From Paenibacillus timonensis (lineage in GTDB: Bacteria > Bacillota > Bacilli > Paenibacillales > Paenibacillaceae): DNA of 64,000 nt. Below are positions 35,301-44,128 of the stretch, one piece after another. The first letter of the stretch is position 1; each line of letters starts with the position of its first letter. The position numbers were made by a program, and so were the translations under genes. The notes below the pieces were generated by a model that saw only the letters and a program-made list of their open reading frames with translations, had not been told where the DNA came from and made no database searches. Location of the stretch: the NCBI RefSeq assembly GCF_009725205.1, contig NZ_WNZY01000015.1, positions 49,336 through 113,335 on the forward strand. Reading direction: 5' to 3'.

Positions 35301-35483
35301 TAACGGACCCCAGAGACGTTATTTGAGGCTCCAAGGGCATTTTCAGATTCTATCGGACTGAGGAGACCTTATTTTGAAGAAACGCAGCAAATCGGCTGCG
35401 ATTATGACCCAATAAGGTCACTGGAGTCCATTACAGCGGGAAATGACCGGGAAATAGGCAAATAAGGGCTGTACGGTCCGTTA
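35301..35483. repeat. modular palindromic element B, copy 3 of 3
   Basis: Modules at 35301-35325, 35351-35375, 35409-35433 (inverted) and 35459-35483 (inverted). 25-nt spacers and a 33-nt apex give 183 bp. Nearly identical to copy 1 and about 110 nt upstream of queF. Confidence 0.8.
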
Positions 35484-35595
35484 GAACCAGCCATCAAACG
35501 TTTTGCGCACTAAACACAGAACGGAAGCGCAAATTGCAAAGCACACGGAGCGACGCTAGAAACACGAAACGAATATATTAAAAGGAGGGCCTCCC

Positions 35596-36093
35596 ATGGC
35601 CGGAAGAAACCGCGAAGAAATGCAGGACGTCACGCTGCTGGGCAACCAGGGTGTGAAATATCCTTTTGACTATGCGCCTGAGGTACTGGAGAGCTTTGAT
35701 AATAAGCACCCGTACCGCGATTATTTTGTAAAGTTCAACTGTCCGGAATTCACCAGCCTATGCCCGATCACCGGGCAGCCTGACTTCGCCACCATCTATA
35801 TCAGCTACATTCCCGACATCAAAATGGTGGAAAGCAAGTCGCTCAAGCTGTATTTGTTCAGTTTCCGCAATCATGGTGATTTCCACGAGGACTGCGTCAA
35901 CATCATCATGAACGATCTGATCAAACTCATGGAGCCTAAGTATATCGAGGTTTGGGGCAAATTCACACCGCGCGGCGGCATTTCCATCGATCCCTACTGC
36001 AACTACGGCCGTCCCGGCTCCAAATATGAAGCGATGGCTGAACATCGCCTGATGAATCACGACATGTATCCGGAGAAGATCGATAACCGCTGA
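35596..36093 (+). CDS. queF: preQ1 synthase (NADPH-dependent 7-cyano-7-deazaguanine reductase)
   Basis: Reduces the preQ0 nitrile to preQ1, the free base inserted into tRNA for queuosine. The short unimodular type, 165 residues: the catalytic Cys is in [14 protein letters not shown], the substrate/NADPH motif is [21 protein letters not shown], and [12 protein letters not shown] follows. AAAGGAGG precedes the ATG. It completes the que pathway but is separated from queE by the repeat array; no clear new promoter was found in front of it. Confidence 0.95.
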   Translation: MAGRNREEMQDVTLLGNQGVKYPFDYAPEVLESFDNKHPYRDYFVKFNCPEFTSLCPITGQPDFATIYISYIPDIKMVESKSLKLYLFSFRNHGDFHEDCVNIIMNDLIKLMEPKYIEVWGKFTPRGGISIDPYCNYGRPGSKYEAMAEHRLMNHDMYPEKIDNR

Positions 36094-36147
36094 TCAATCC
36101 CTTGGCTTGAATCATTCAGACCTTCCCATTCGAGAGAGGAGTACATC

Positions 36148-37122
36148 ATGAAACCGAAAGTGTTTATCTCCCGGCCGATTCCCCCGGAAGTCGAGAGCTA
36201 CCTTGCCGAGCATTGCGAAATCCGCAAATGGCAGGGAGACGGGCCAATGAGCCGTGCCGATCTGCTAGCCAGTCTGAGCGACGCCGAAGGCCTGTTAACC
36301 GCGGACCGCAGTATCAATCAGGAACTGCTGGACCATGCGCCAAAATTGAAAGTCGTCAGCAATATCAGCGTGGGCTACAACAACTTTGATCTGGATGCGA
36401 TGAAAGCCCGCGGCGTGATGGGGACCAACACGTCAGCCGTCCTGAACGACACGGTCGCCGATCTCATCTTTGCCTTAATGCTGGACGTTGCCCGCCGAAT
36501 ATCCGAGTTGGACAAATACGTCAAGGCCGGGCTATGGAAACGCGGCGATGGCCAAAACCTGTTTGGCCTGGACGTCCACCATAAGAAGCTGGGTATCATC
36601 GGGATGGGTGAAATCGGCGAAGCCGTTGCCCACCGGGGGCAATTTGGCTTCGGTATGGATGTGTTGTACCACAACCGCAGCCGCAAGCCTGAGGCTGAAG
36701 CCAAGCTGGGCGCCGTTTATCGCTCCTTGGACGAATTGCTGCAGGAAGCGGACTTCATCGTGCTGATCACGCCGCTCACGCCGGAAACGCGAAAGCTGAT
36801 CGGTGCGCGTGAATTTGCCTTAATGAAGCCGACGGCCGTATTCGTTAACGCCTCGAGAGGGGCTACCGTTGATGAACAGGCGATGACCGCCGCTTTACAG
36901 AACGGACAAATTTACGGTGCGGGACTTGATGTGTTTGAGAAAGAGCCCATCGATCCGGACCATCCGTTGCTGAAGTTGCCCAACGTCGTGACCTTGCCGC
37001 ATATCGGTTCAGCGACGGACCAAACCCGCCGGCAGATGGCGATGCGAGCTGCTGAGAACCTGGTTGCCGCACTTGAAGGACGGACACCACCAAGTCTGGT
37101 CAAGGAACTGCGGCCTGACTGA
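36148..37122 (+). CDS. D-isomer-specific 2-hydroxyacid dehydrogenase
   Basis: 324 residues. NAD(P)-binding GMGEIGEAVAHRGQFGFGM with nearby NRSRKP (basic residues after the beta-2 strand suggest NADP(H)), VNASRGATVDEQAM, catalytic Arg in SNISVGYNNFD region, Glu in DVFEKEPI and His in LPHIGSAT. Closest in pattern to glyoxylate/hydroxypyruvate reductases (D-glycerate dehydrogenase type). GAGAGGAG before the ATG. The preceding queF stop is 54 nt away, so cotranscription is possible. Exact substrate unknown. Confidence 0.88.
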   Translation: MKPKVFISRPIPPEVESYLAEHCEIRKWQGDGPMSRADLLASLSDAEGLLTADRSINQELLDHAPKLKVVSNISVGYNNFDLDAMKARGVMGTNTSAVLNDTVADLIFALMLDVARRISELDKYVKAGLWKRGDGQNLFGLDVHHKKLGIIGMGEIGEAVAHRGQFGFGMDVLYHNRSRKPEAEAKLGAVYRSLDELLQEADFIVLITPLTPETRKLIGAREFALMKPTAVFVNASRGATVDEQAMTAALQNGQIYGAGLDVFEKEPIDPDHPLLKLPNVVTLPHIGSATDQTRRQMAMRAAENLVAALEGRTPPSLVKELRPD

Positions 37123-37217
37123 CCAAGCCTAAGGCAGTCCATCGCAGGCTCAAAGGCCTAACCCAGCAGGACACTTCCTGATGAATCCCGATGAACCCTC
37201 TCCTCCTCGAACAAACT

Positions 37218-37276
37218 AAAGAAACTCCCCGAATCCCGTAAGCGAAAATCGCCTGTGGGATTCGGGGAGTTTCTTA
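37218..37276. terminator. strong bidirectional terminator
   Basis: 19-bp perfect stem AAGAAACTCCCCGAATCCC and its complement around a 19-nt loop, between convergent genes. Confidence 0.88.
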
Positions 37277-37855
37277 TTCTTCATCGTTCAACAAATCGGC
37301 CGGGTCCCTGTCGCCCAACCGCCCAGCCTCGGCATCCGCATATAGCCGGCGCAGCCAGGAAAGCTCCGTTTGGGCGTGCTCGTAACGGCCGGCCATCAGA
37401 TGCAGCACGCTTCGCGGCACGATCCCGCGATGCTCTTCGTAGACCTGGTAGCTTAAATTTACCTGATGTTCCGCTTCCCGAATGCGAGCCTGCAGCAAGG
37501 CAACGATCTTGTCGCGATCCCCGTGTCTAGCGAATACCAAGGCGACATGCAGCGGATGATAACCGGACACTTCCTCTTTAAAACGGTCGACCAGCAGCTT
37601 GTGAAAATACCCCCGGCCTTCGTCCGTAATCCGGTACACCTTCTTGTCCGGACGTCCATCGGTCTGGATCGTCTCCACCGCCTCGATATATGCTTCTTTG
37701 GCTAACTGGTCGACCGCGTAATACAGTGACCCGATTTTGAAGTTGCCGTGATGGTCGAGGAATCGATCCCGGATGCGAATCAGCATTTCGTAGGGATGTT
37801 GATCTTCCTCGAGCAGCAGACCCAGAATGCAGAGGCGGATAGCCAAACCCTTCAT
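37274..37855 (-). CDS. PadR-family transcriptional regulator
   Basis: 193 residues: N-terminal PadR winged helix (RLCILGLLLEEDQHPYEMLIRI, KIGSLYYAVDQLAKEAYIEAV, GRPDKKVYRITDEGRGYF) and the helical C-terminal PadR dimer domain. It follows the DHA2 pump gene by 6 nt in the same direction, so the pump and its presumed repressor share one transcript. The palindrome at 39403 in the pump leader is its probable operator. Confidence 0.9.
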   Translation of the reverse strand: MKGLAIRLCILGLLLEEDQHPYEMLIRIRDRFLDHHGNFKIGSLYYAVDQLAKEAYIEAVETIQTDGRPDKKVYRITDEGRGYFHKLLVDRFKEEVSGYHPLHVALVFARHGDRDKIVALLQARIREAEHQVNLSYQVYEEHRGIVPRSVLHLMAGRYEHAQTELSWLRRLYADAEAGRLGDRDPADLLNDEE

Positions 37856-37861
37856 GCTCGC

Positions 37862-39382
37862 TTACCCCTGCTGGTTCGAAGGCTTGACTGCCGCACGCTC
37901 AATCCGGTCCTTCGGCATCGCGATCACGACCAAGACCGCGCAGACGGTCGGAACCAGCGCCCACATAAAGGTATGGGCGATCGAAGAGGACAACGCCTCG
38001 GTGATTTTATCCAAAATCTCTGGGGGAATCAGCGCCCTTTTCTCCGGACTTAGCGCCTCTCGGGTATCCCCGAAATTCGCCCCGCCTTGTCCCATCCCGG
38101 CAAACGCGTCCGTCATCGCACCCGACATCAAGTTGCGCTGCACGATGCCAAAGATCGTAATCCCCAGCGTCATCCCCAGCGAACGGAGGAACGAGTTCGT
38201 TGACGTCGCCGCTCCACGCTGCCGCATGTCGAAATGATGTACGGACGCCATGCTAAGCACCGAGAAGGAGAATCCTACGCCAAAGCCCGTTAGAATACTG
38301 TATACCGTAAGCAGTAAACGAGACGTATCGTTTGTCAGCGTGCTTAACGCAAAGATCCCACCGACGAAGCAAACGACCGACAAGGCCATCACCGTGCGGT
38401 AAGGAATGCGGGAAGCCATCATCCCGCCCAGCATGCTTCCGATAACCGAGCCGATCATCATCGGCATCAGAATAATGCCGGAGTTGGTCGCCGAACCGCC
38501 GTATACCCCTTGCACGAAGATCGGGATGTACACCGTAGCGACGATAAATACACTCCCGTAAAATAAAGCCAGCAAACAGCTAGTCGCATAAAGCCGGTTT
38601 TTGAACATATCAAATGCAATAATCGGCTCCTGCGCTTTCGTTTCGAGCCGCAAGAACGCAACGAAGAGCACGGCAAATCCCGCGAACAAGCCCAGGATAA
38701 CGCCAGAATTCCACGCGAATTTCTCACCGCCCAGCTCCAACGCAAACATCAGGCACACCACTGCTCCGACCAAGGTAAACGCCCCGCCCCAGTCGATCTG
38801 CTGCTTCGCGTGCGTGAGCGACTCCTTATAGTAGATGATAATCATCACCAGAGATACGATCCCAATCGGCACGTTGATGTAAAATACCCAATGCCAGCTC
38901 AGCGCATCCGTGATGAAGGCACCCAGCAGCGGGCCGAAAATACTGGACGTACCAAATACAGCGCCCATCAGTCCGGTCATTTTCCCACGCTTCTCCACTG
39001 GGAAGATGTCATAAATGATCGTAAACGCAATCGGCATCAGCGCGCCCCCGCCGATCCCTTGGATCGCCCGGAAGATGCTGAGTTGCACAATACTGCCGGC
39101 AAGTCCGCATAGTATAGATCCAAGCAGGAACATCACGATGCCAAACAGGAAGAAGCGCTTCCGACCGTACATATCCGACAGCTTGCCGAAAATCGGCGTC
39201 CCCGCCATGACCGTGACCATGTAGGCTGAAGTCACCCAAACGAACTGCTCCATCCCGCCGAGATCGGCAACAATTGTCCCCATCGCCGTCGTGACAATCG
39301 TGTTGTCCATCGCCGACATTAAAATCGCGAGCATCAATCCGACTAGGATGAGGCGCGTATGATCTTTCTTTTCTGCAACCAA
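37862..39382 (-). CDS. DHA2-type (14-helix) multidrug efflux MFS transporter
   Basis: About 506 residues with 14 hydrophobic helices. MDNTIVTTAMGTIVADLGG matches motif D1, FGKLSDMYGRKRFF motif A and GAVFGTSSIFGPLLGAF motif C. A loop near the C-terminus (GGANFGDTREALSPEKRALIPPEILDKI) is typical of the EmrB/LfrA branch. TTG 39382 is chosen because GGAGA is seven bases upstream; the longer frame from 39409 would overlap the operator palindrome. Cotranscribed with padR. Confidence 0.9.
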   Translation of the reverse strand: MVAEKKDHTRLILVGLMLAILMSAMDNTIVTTAMGTIVADLGGMEQFVWVTSAYMVTVMAGTPIFGKLSDMYGRKRFFLFGIVMFLLGSILCGLAGSIVQLSIFRAIQGIGGGALMPIAFTIIYDIFPVEKRGKMTGLMGAVFGTSSIFGPLLGAFITDALSWHWVFYINVPIGIVSLVMIIIYYKESLTHAKQQIDWGGAFTLVGAVVCLMFALELGGEKFAWNSGVILGLFAGFAVLFVAFLRLETKAQEPIIAFDMFKNRLYATSCLLALFYGSVFIVATVYIPIFVQGVYGGSATNSGIILMPMMIGSVIGSMLGGMMASRIPYRTVMALSVVCFVGGIFALSTLTNDTSRLLLTVYSILTGFGVGFSFSVLSMASVHHFDMRQRGAATSTNSFLRSLGMTLGITIFGIVQRNLMSGAMTDAFAGMGQGGANFGDTREALSPEKRALIPPEILDKITEALSSSIAHTFMWALVPTVCAVLVVIAMPKDRIERAAVKPSNQQG

Positions 39383-39402
39383 TATTTTCTCTCCTTCGTT
39401 CT

Positions 39403-39418
39403 TATTCAAATTTGAATA
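39403..39418. promoter_or_regulatory. palindromic operator, probably PadR
   Basis: Perfect 16-bp palindrome TATTCAAATTTGAATA, 21 nt upstream of the pump start codon. Its position in the untranslated leader suits repression. Confidence 0.65.
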
Positions 39419-39464
39419 TATGACCTCTTTCTATTTTATTGAAAATATCTAAAAAGTAAACATT

Positions 39465-39492
39465 TTGATAAAATTTCGCTTTGTCCTATAAT
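39465..39492 (+). promoter_or_regulatory. promoter of the M24 peptidase gene
   Basis: TTGATA (39465-39470), 16-nt spacer, TATAAT (39487-39492). Confidence 0.65.
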
Positions 39493-39528
39493 GAAACAAG
39501 AGATCGAACGAAAGGAAGTTTTTTCAAA

Positions 39529-40614
39529 ATGAATGAAAAATGGACCGAATTAGAACGCAAAATGCGCGAATCCGGCGTTAGCACGCTGCTAATTACAGAT
39601 CCGAAGCATGTGTATTACCTAACGGGCTTCTTGAGCAATCCGCATGAACGCTTTCTCGGCGCCGTCCTCCAAGCTGGAAGCGAGCCCTTCCTAGTTGTCC
39701 CGGCACTCGATGAGGAGGCGGCCCGCAAAGCGGCAGACCTTACGGAAATTCTCACTCACGGCGATACGGACGATCCCTATGCTCTCCTTAGCCAGCGGCT
39801 GACTGGCGCGCTTGGAACGATCGGCTTCGAGAAGGAGCAGGTATCCGTGGCTAATTTTGAGCGCATGCAGGAGAAGCTTACGTTCTCCAGATATATGGAT
39901 GTAGGCCCTTGGCTCCGGGATATGCGGGTACGCAAAAGCTCGGGAGAGGTCGGCAAAATCAAGCATGCCGTACATTTGATCGAACAGGTGCTCAGCGAAT
40001 CGCTCCGGAAAGTGAAGGAAGGCGTGAGCGAAAGCGAACTCGTCGCCGAAGTGGAGTATCAAATCCGCAAGCTTGGCGCGGATGGCCCTTCCTTTGACTC
40101 GATGGTGTTGTCTGGTGAAAAGACGGCCCTACCGCACGGGGTTCCCGGCGATCGGTTGATCCGACGCGGCGATTTGCTTATGTTTGACATCGGCGTTTAT
40201 GCGGACGGCTACGCATCGGATATCACCCGTACCTTCGGAGTCGGCGAGCTCTCCGGCGAACTGGTACGCATTTATGAGACCGTGCTTGCCGCCAACGAAG
40301 CGGCGATCGCCGCCATCAAGCCAGGCGTCACCTTCGCCTCCATCGATCGCGCCGCCCGCGAAGTCATCGAAGCCGCCGGCTATGGTCCTTATTTTATCCA
40401 CCGGCTTGGGCATGGGCTCGGGATCGACGTTCACGAGTTCCCTTCCGTTCATGGGGAGAATGAATTTTTGCTGGCGGAGGGCCACGTCTTTACCGTTGAA
40501 CCAGGGGTTTATGTGCCAGGACTCGGAGGAGTTCGCATCGAAGATGATGTTCTGGTTACCGCAATTGGCGTGGAAGTGCTAACGGAATATCCCAAGCAGT
40601 TAACTTATATCTAA
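39529..40614 (+). CDS. Xaa-Pro peptidase (M24B family)
   Basis: 361 residues: N-terminal creatinase-like domain (LLITDPKHVYYLTGF) and a pita-bread catalytic domain. The metal ligands are in place: Asp in MFDIGVYADGYASDITR, His in HRLGHGLGIDVHE, Glu in FTVEPGVY and Glu in VRIEDDV. Cleaves an N-terminal residue before proline in peptides. ATG 39529 behind AAAGGAAG is preferred to an upstream in-frame ATG-less extension. Monocistronic between a promoter and a terminator. Confidence 0.9.
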   Translation: MNEKWTELERKMRESGVSTLLITDPKHVYYLTGFLSNPHERFLGAVLQAGSEPFLVVPALDEEAARKAADLTEILTHGDTDDPYALLSQRLTGALGTIGFEKEQVSVANFERMQEKLTFSRYMDVGPWLRDMRVRKSSGEVGKIKHAVHLIEQVLSESLRKVKEGVSESELVAEVEYQIRKLGADGPSFDSMVLSGEKTALPHGVPGDRLIRRGDLLMFDIGVYADGYASDITRTFGVGELSGELVRIYETVLAANEAAIAAIKPGVTFASIDRAAREVIEAAGYGPYFIHRLGHGLGIDVHEFPSVHGENEFLLAEGHVFTVEPGVYVPGLGGVRIEDDVLVTAIGVEVLTEYPKQLTYI

Positions 40615-40642
40615 CACATCATGTCATCTTATTTTATTGAGA

Positions 40643-40681
40643 AACCTTGCGGTCGCGAATGTGCCGCAAGGTTCTTTTTTT
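40643..40681 (+). terminator. Rho-independent terminator
   Basis: AACCTTGCGG / CCGCAAGGTT stem, loop 11, followed by CTTTTTTTC. Confidence 0.88.
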
Positions 40682-40879
40682 CTTTTTTTCCGATAGATTT
40701 AGTACATTATTCATGAAAATTATTGCGAAAACCAAAAAAAGTACGACTTTTTCGTTTTCAAAGGACATTTTTTCCTATAAAATGATTCTTATGAACCATT
40801 GGTTAAAAAAAGAGAAACCCCAGGTTCGGTCACATGCATCGATAAAATCCATTATTTAAGGGGAACGGAGAGGATTTTC

Positions 40880-42571
40880 GTGTTCAAGGTCATTAATCGC
40901 TCCATTAGCCGCAGACTTATGAGTACCTATGCGGTGATCATTGTCGTATCATCTCTTTTGTTTAGCGTCAGCTTTTATAACATTTCAATGGGGATCATTA
41001 ATCAAAATGTGCTGCCGCAGTTCGACAAGGTGCTGCAGACCAGTACACAGGATATCTTCAAGCGGCTGGATACGACCCAAGCCCTGCAATTACTTAGCGG
41101 GAAAGATAATTCACGTTTTACGGTGGAGACGTATTTGACGAAAAGTGCCAAGGACTTTAATTTGAGCACCGCTTATCTGCTCCAGATTCAAGAGGATGGC
41201 GCTGGCGTTTTGGCCGCGAACGAAAATTCCGGCATGAAACCGGGCGACAAGTTGGATCTCCAACCGGCCATGTCCGAGGCATCTAAAGGCGGGGTACAAA
41301 TCAGCGAGTTATATTCCGACCAATTCGGCTCGCACAAAACAGCCTTTATCGCTATCCCCGGCAGCAAAGCGATGTTGGCCGTAGGCCTTGACGCCACCTT
41401 CATCGATCAGAAGAAGGACCAGATTTTATACATATGTATCGGTATCACCCTGCTCGTCATTATCGCGGGAATGGCGGCGGCATACTTTGTCAGCGCGCGA
41501 ATTACAAAACCGATCAAGAAACTGGTGGCGATTACGGAAAAAATGGCCGGCGGCGATTTCCGCCAAACGGTCGAGGTGAAGGGAAATGACGAAGTTGCCC
41601 AACTAGCCGGTAGTTTCCGGACAATGACCAATCAGCTTAAGGACATGTTCGCCGCTGTCATGGAAACGTCTCACGCGGTCGTAGGCGGCTCGGAAGACTT
41701 GTCCCGATCGGTTATAACGTTTGAGGATTTGATCTCGCGTTCGGGTGCGGCCACTCGGGAAATCGAGACTGGCAGCATCACGATTGCCTCCGCCGCAGCT
41801 GAAAACGCCCGGGCGATGGAAGAAATTTCGCAAGGCGTGCAGCATATCGCCGCTTCGTCCGGCGAAGTCACCGAACGGATCGGACAAGCTGCCGATGAAG
41901 CTGGCACCGGCAATACGTTGGCGCAGACGGCCGTGATGCAAATGCAGAACGTTGAAGATGCAGCCAATCGGACGCTCGAGCATATTCGCACGTTAAACGA
42001 TCGCTCCGAATCGATTTCGAACGTTGTAGGAACGATTACCGAAATCACGAAGCAAATCAATATTTTGGCCCTCAACGCAGCAATCGAAGCCGCACGGGCC
42101 GGCGAGCACGGGAAAGGATTTGCTGTCGTAGCGGAGGAAGTTCGCAAGCTGGCCGAGCAATCCCGCCTGGCGATGGAGGAAATCGGGGAGAATCTGCTCA
42201 GTATTCGAGAAGAATCGGAAAATTCCGTCAGCGCGATGCAGCGCGCTAGCGAGGAAATCGTCTCCGGGACCGAGCGCGTGAAGCAAGCCGGACAAGCCTT
42301 CGAACAATTGACGGAACTCATTCAGAACGTCAACTTGACGATCCAATCCGTTTCGGCATCCACGCAGGAGGTGTCCGCCGGAACCGAGGAAGTGACCGCT
42401 TCCGTTGAAGAGTCGGCGAATATTACCGCTAAATCGTTGGCCAATATGGAGCAAATCGCCGAATATTCGCAGCAGCAGCTCAGTGAAATGGAAAGCCACG
42501 CCAGAACAGTTCGTTCGCTGCATGAACAGGCGTTGTCGCTGCAAGAATCGATTGCGAAATTCCGGATTTAA
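40880..42571 (+). CDS. methyl-accepting chemotaxis protein
   Basis: About 563 residues. Transmembrane helix 1 ([17 protein letters not shown]) is followed by an extracellular sensor of about 160 residues with single-Cache character ([22 protein letters not shown]) and a second helix ([23 protein letters not shown]). HAMP ([20 protein letters not shown]) and a long coiled-coil signalling domain come next, with the hairpin tip [44 protein letters not shown] 40880 behind GGAGAGGA. No CheW-binding or other chemotaxis gene nearby; ligand unknown. Confidence 0.92.
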   Translation: MFKVINRSISRRLMSTYAVIIVVSSLLFSVSFYNISMGIINQNVLPQFDKVLQTSTQDIFKRLDTTQALQLLSGKDNSRFTVETYLTKSAKDFNLSTAYLLQIQEDGAGVLAANENSGMKPGDKLDLQPAMSEASKGGVQISELYSDQFGSHKTAFIAIPGSKAMLAVGLDATFIDQKKDQILYICIGITLLVIIAGMAAAYFVSARITKPIKKLVAITEKMAGGDFRQTVEVKGNDEVAQLAGSFRTMTNQLKDMFAAVMETSHAVVGGSEDLSRSVITFEDLISRSGAATREIETGSITIASAAAENARAMEEISQGVQHIAASSGEVTERIGQAADEAGTGNTLAQTAVMQMQNVEDAANRTLEHIRTLNDRSESISNVVGTITEITKQINILALNAAIEAARAGEHGKGFAVVAEEVRKLAEQSRLAMEEIGENLLSIREESENSVSAMQRASEEIVSGTERVKQAGQAFEQLTELIQNVNLTIQSVSASTQEVSAGTEEVTASVEESANITAKSLANMEQIAEYSQQQLSEMESHARTVRSLHEQALSLQESIAKFRI

Positions 42572-42584
42572 CCGGAGTTTAGAG

Positions 42585-42645
42585 AAAAAAAACGTACCCT
42601 TACTGCCTCCCTTTTACGGAGCCGGCGGTCAGGGTACGTTTTGTT
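42585..42645. terminator. bidirectional terminator
   Basis: AACGTACCCT / AGGGTACGTT outer stem with inner GCC/GGC pairing, A-run before and T-rich after; between convergent genes. Confidence 0.8.
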
Positions 42646-43797
42646 TTACCCGGTAACGGACATTTCGTTGAAGGAGACGGCTTCGTCTTGCCTCCGCTCC
42701 GGTTTCCTCCAGTAGGCTTCGTTGCCCGGCAGGTCATCGAACCAAGCAGCCTCGTCCGGACAAGGCAAAATCATGAACTTGCCGTAATCATGGTCTCGCG
42801 ACTGATGATATTTGAGATATGCCTTGCCGTCTTCGATTGCGAGGATTTCGATTTTTCCCGAAGAGTGACTCATCGACAAGCGCACGCGCTTGCCCAGGCC
42901 CGAAGTGCGGGCCTTCGCTTCCTCAACCAGCTGGTACGCCCGTTTCAGCGGAATGACAAAATCGGCATTTCCGGCAACTGGCCGGTTGATGAAGAAATAA
43001 TAGGGTGTGACGCCTGCCCAGGACAACCGATCCAGCAATTCGCCAAGCACGGCCGCATCGTCGTTAATGCCTTTGAGGATCGGCGTTTGATTGACCACAA
43101 TAGCCCCGGCGTCGTGCAACGCCTGAAAGCCTCGTTTGGCCTCAGGGGTCATTTCGCGCGGATGATTGATATGCGCCATGACATAAATACGTTGGTCTAC
43201 GGTGGAGAATTCCCTGATCAGATCCAGCAACTCCGGATCTTCATAAATGCGCATGGGATTAAAAACGGGGATTTTCGAGCCGAGGCGGATGATTTTCACA
43301 TGTTCAATGGCTCGCAGCTGTTCGAGTATAGTACGCAGCTTCCTCGTAGCCAGAATCAAGCTGTCACCGCCGGTCAATAAGACGTTGTTGATCTCGGGAT
43401 GCTGAGCGATGTACTCGATGCCGGGCGTCACATCCGACATCGCCTCCTTCACATCGTTGCGGAACAAGCGTTTGCGGAAGCAATAGCGGCAGTAGGAGCC
43501 GCAAACCTCGGAGACGATCAACAGCGCGGTTGTCCGGTATTTGTGCTGACAGCCGGGAACCGCATAGTTCGTCGCCTCGTCGGAAGCGTCCCAACGCCCG
43601 TATTCCTTCAGTTCACCCGTATTCGGGATCACCAGCTTGCGGATCGGGTCTTCCGGATCGTTCCAGTCGATCAGATTCAAATAGTAATCATTTACCCGAA
43701 AGACGAATTTGTCCGTAATCGGTTTCAATTCCTTCCGCTCCTGTTCGGACAATTCGCTCACCTTGGCGATGTCGGTGATGTACTTCGGATTTGCCAT
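42646..43797 (-). CDS. KamA-family radical SAM aminomutase
   Basis: 383 residues. The cluster motif CGSYCRYCFRKRLF and the blocks LTGGDSLILATRKL, RLGSKIPVFNPMRI, HINHPREMTPEAKRG and VNQTPILKGIND are those of the lysine 2,3-aminomutase family. That family moves an amino group with SAM and PLP to give beta-amino acids. It is shorter than classical KamA; substrate (lysine, glutamate or a protein-bound lysine) cannot be decided. ATG 43797 is seven bases from GGAGGAG. The leader contains a c-di-AMP riboswitch and terminator. Confidence 0.85.
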   Translation of the reverse strand: MANPKYITDIAKVSELSEQERKELKPITDKFVFRVNDYYLNLIDWNDPEDPIRKLVIPNTGELKEYGRWDASDEATNYAVPGCQHKYRTTALLIVSEVCGSYCRYCFRKRLFRNDVKEAMSDVTPGIEYIAQHPEINNVLLTGGDSLILATRKLRTILEQLRAIEHVKIIRLGSKIPVFNPMRIYEDPELLDLIREFSTVDQRIYVMAHINHPREMTPEAKRGFQALHDAGAIVVNQTPILKGINDDAAVLGELLDRLSWAGVTPYYFFINRPVAGNADFVIPLKRAYQLVEEAKARTSGLGKRVRLSMSHSSGKIEILAIEDGKAYLKYHQSRDHDYGKFMILPCPDEAAWFDDLPGNEAYWRKPERRQDEAVSFNEMSVTG

Positions 43798-43904
43798 AAT
43801 CATCTCCTCCTTTAATGGGATCGATGCGTAAAGAAGTAGCGGGAAACCTTGCAGTGAATGCGAGTACTCCGCCGAATGCTCGGGTCATATCCCTTGAGAA
43901 GCAC

Positions 43905-43934
43905 AAAAAGACCCCGCTCAAATAAACAGGGTCA
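43905..43934 (-). terminator. c-di-AMP riboswitch terminator
   Basis: Minus-strand hairpin GACCC...GGGTC followed by TTTTTG. Its 5' arm (ATGACCC) is also complementary to GGGTCAT at the 3' edge of the aptamer, giving a mutually exclusive antiterminator. Confidence 0.75.
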
Positions 43935-43959
43935 TTAGTTGATGACTGAACATATTTAA

Positions 43960-44095
43960 GATGACCCATCCACTGCAAACGAGGTTAGCTGACGGGCTCG
44001 GGAAAGATGGTTCCCTACGTTAAAACTAGCAACGATTCGCCCCAAAAAATGGTTCCCCCGCTTTTCGACTTTACTCATCGAAAATTAAGCGTACT
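43960..44095 (-). promoter_or_regulatory. c-di-AMP riboswitch (ydaO/yuaA class)
   Basis: On the minus strand: CGCTTAA...AAGCGGGGGAACCA, TTTTGGGGCGAATC, GTAGGGAACC, CCCGAGCCCGTCAGCTAACC and TCGTTTGC. These are the conserved blocks of the ydaO aptamer in the right order. It is followed after about 25 nt by a terminator and then the kamA-like gene, so high c-di-AMP should reduce expression. Confidence 0.92.
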
Positions 44096-44098
44096 ATC

Positions 44099-44128
44099 AT
44101 GCTACCTTAGAATCGCCTGATTTGTCAA
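44099..44128 (-). promoter_or_regulatory. putative promoter of the kamA-like gene
   Basis: TTGACA (44128-44123), 18-nt spacer, TAGCAT (44104-44099) on the minus strand. The -35 box overlaps the cobQ stop codon. Confidence 0.45.
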
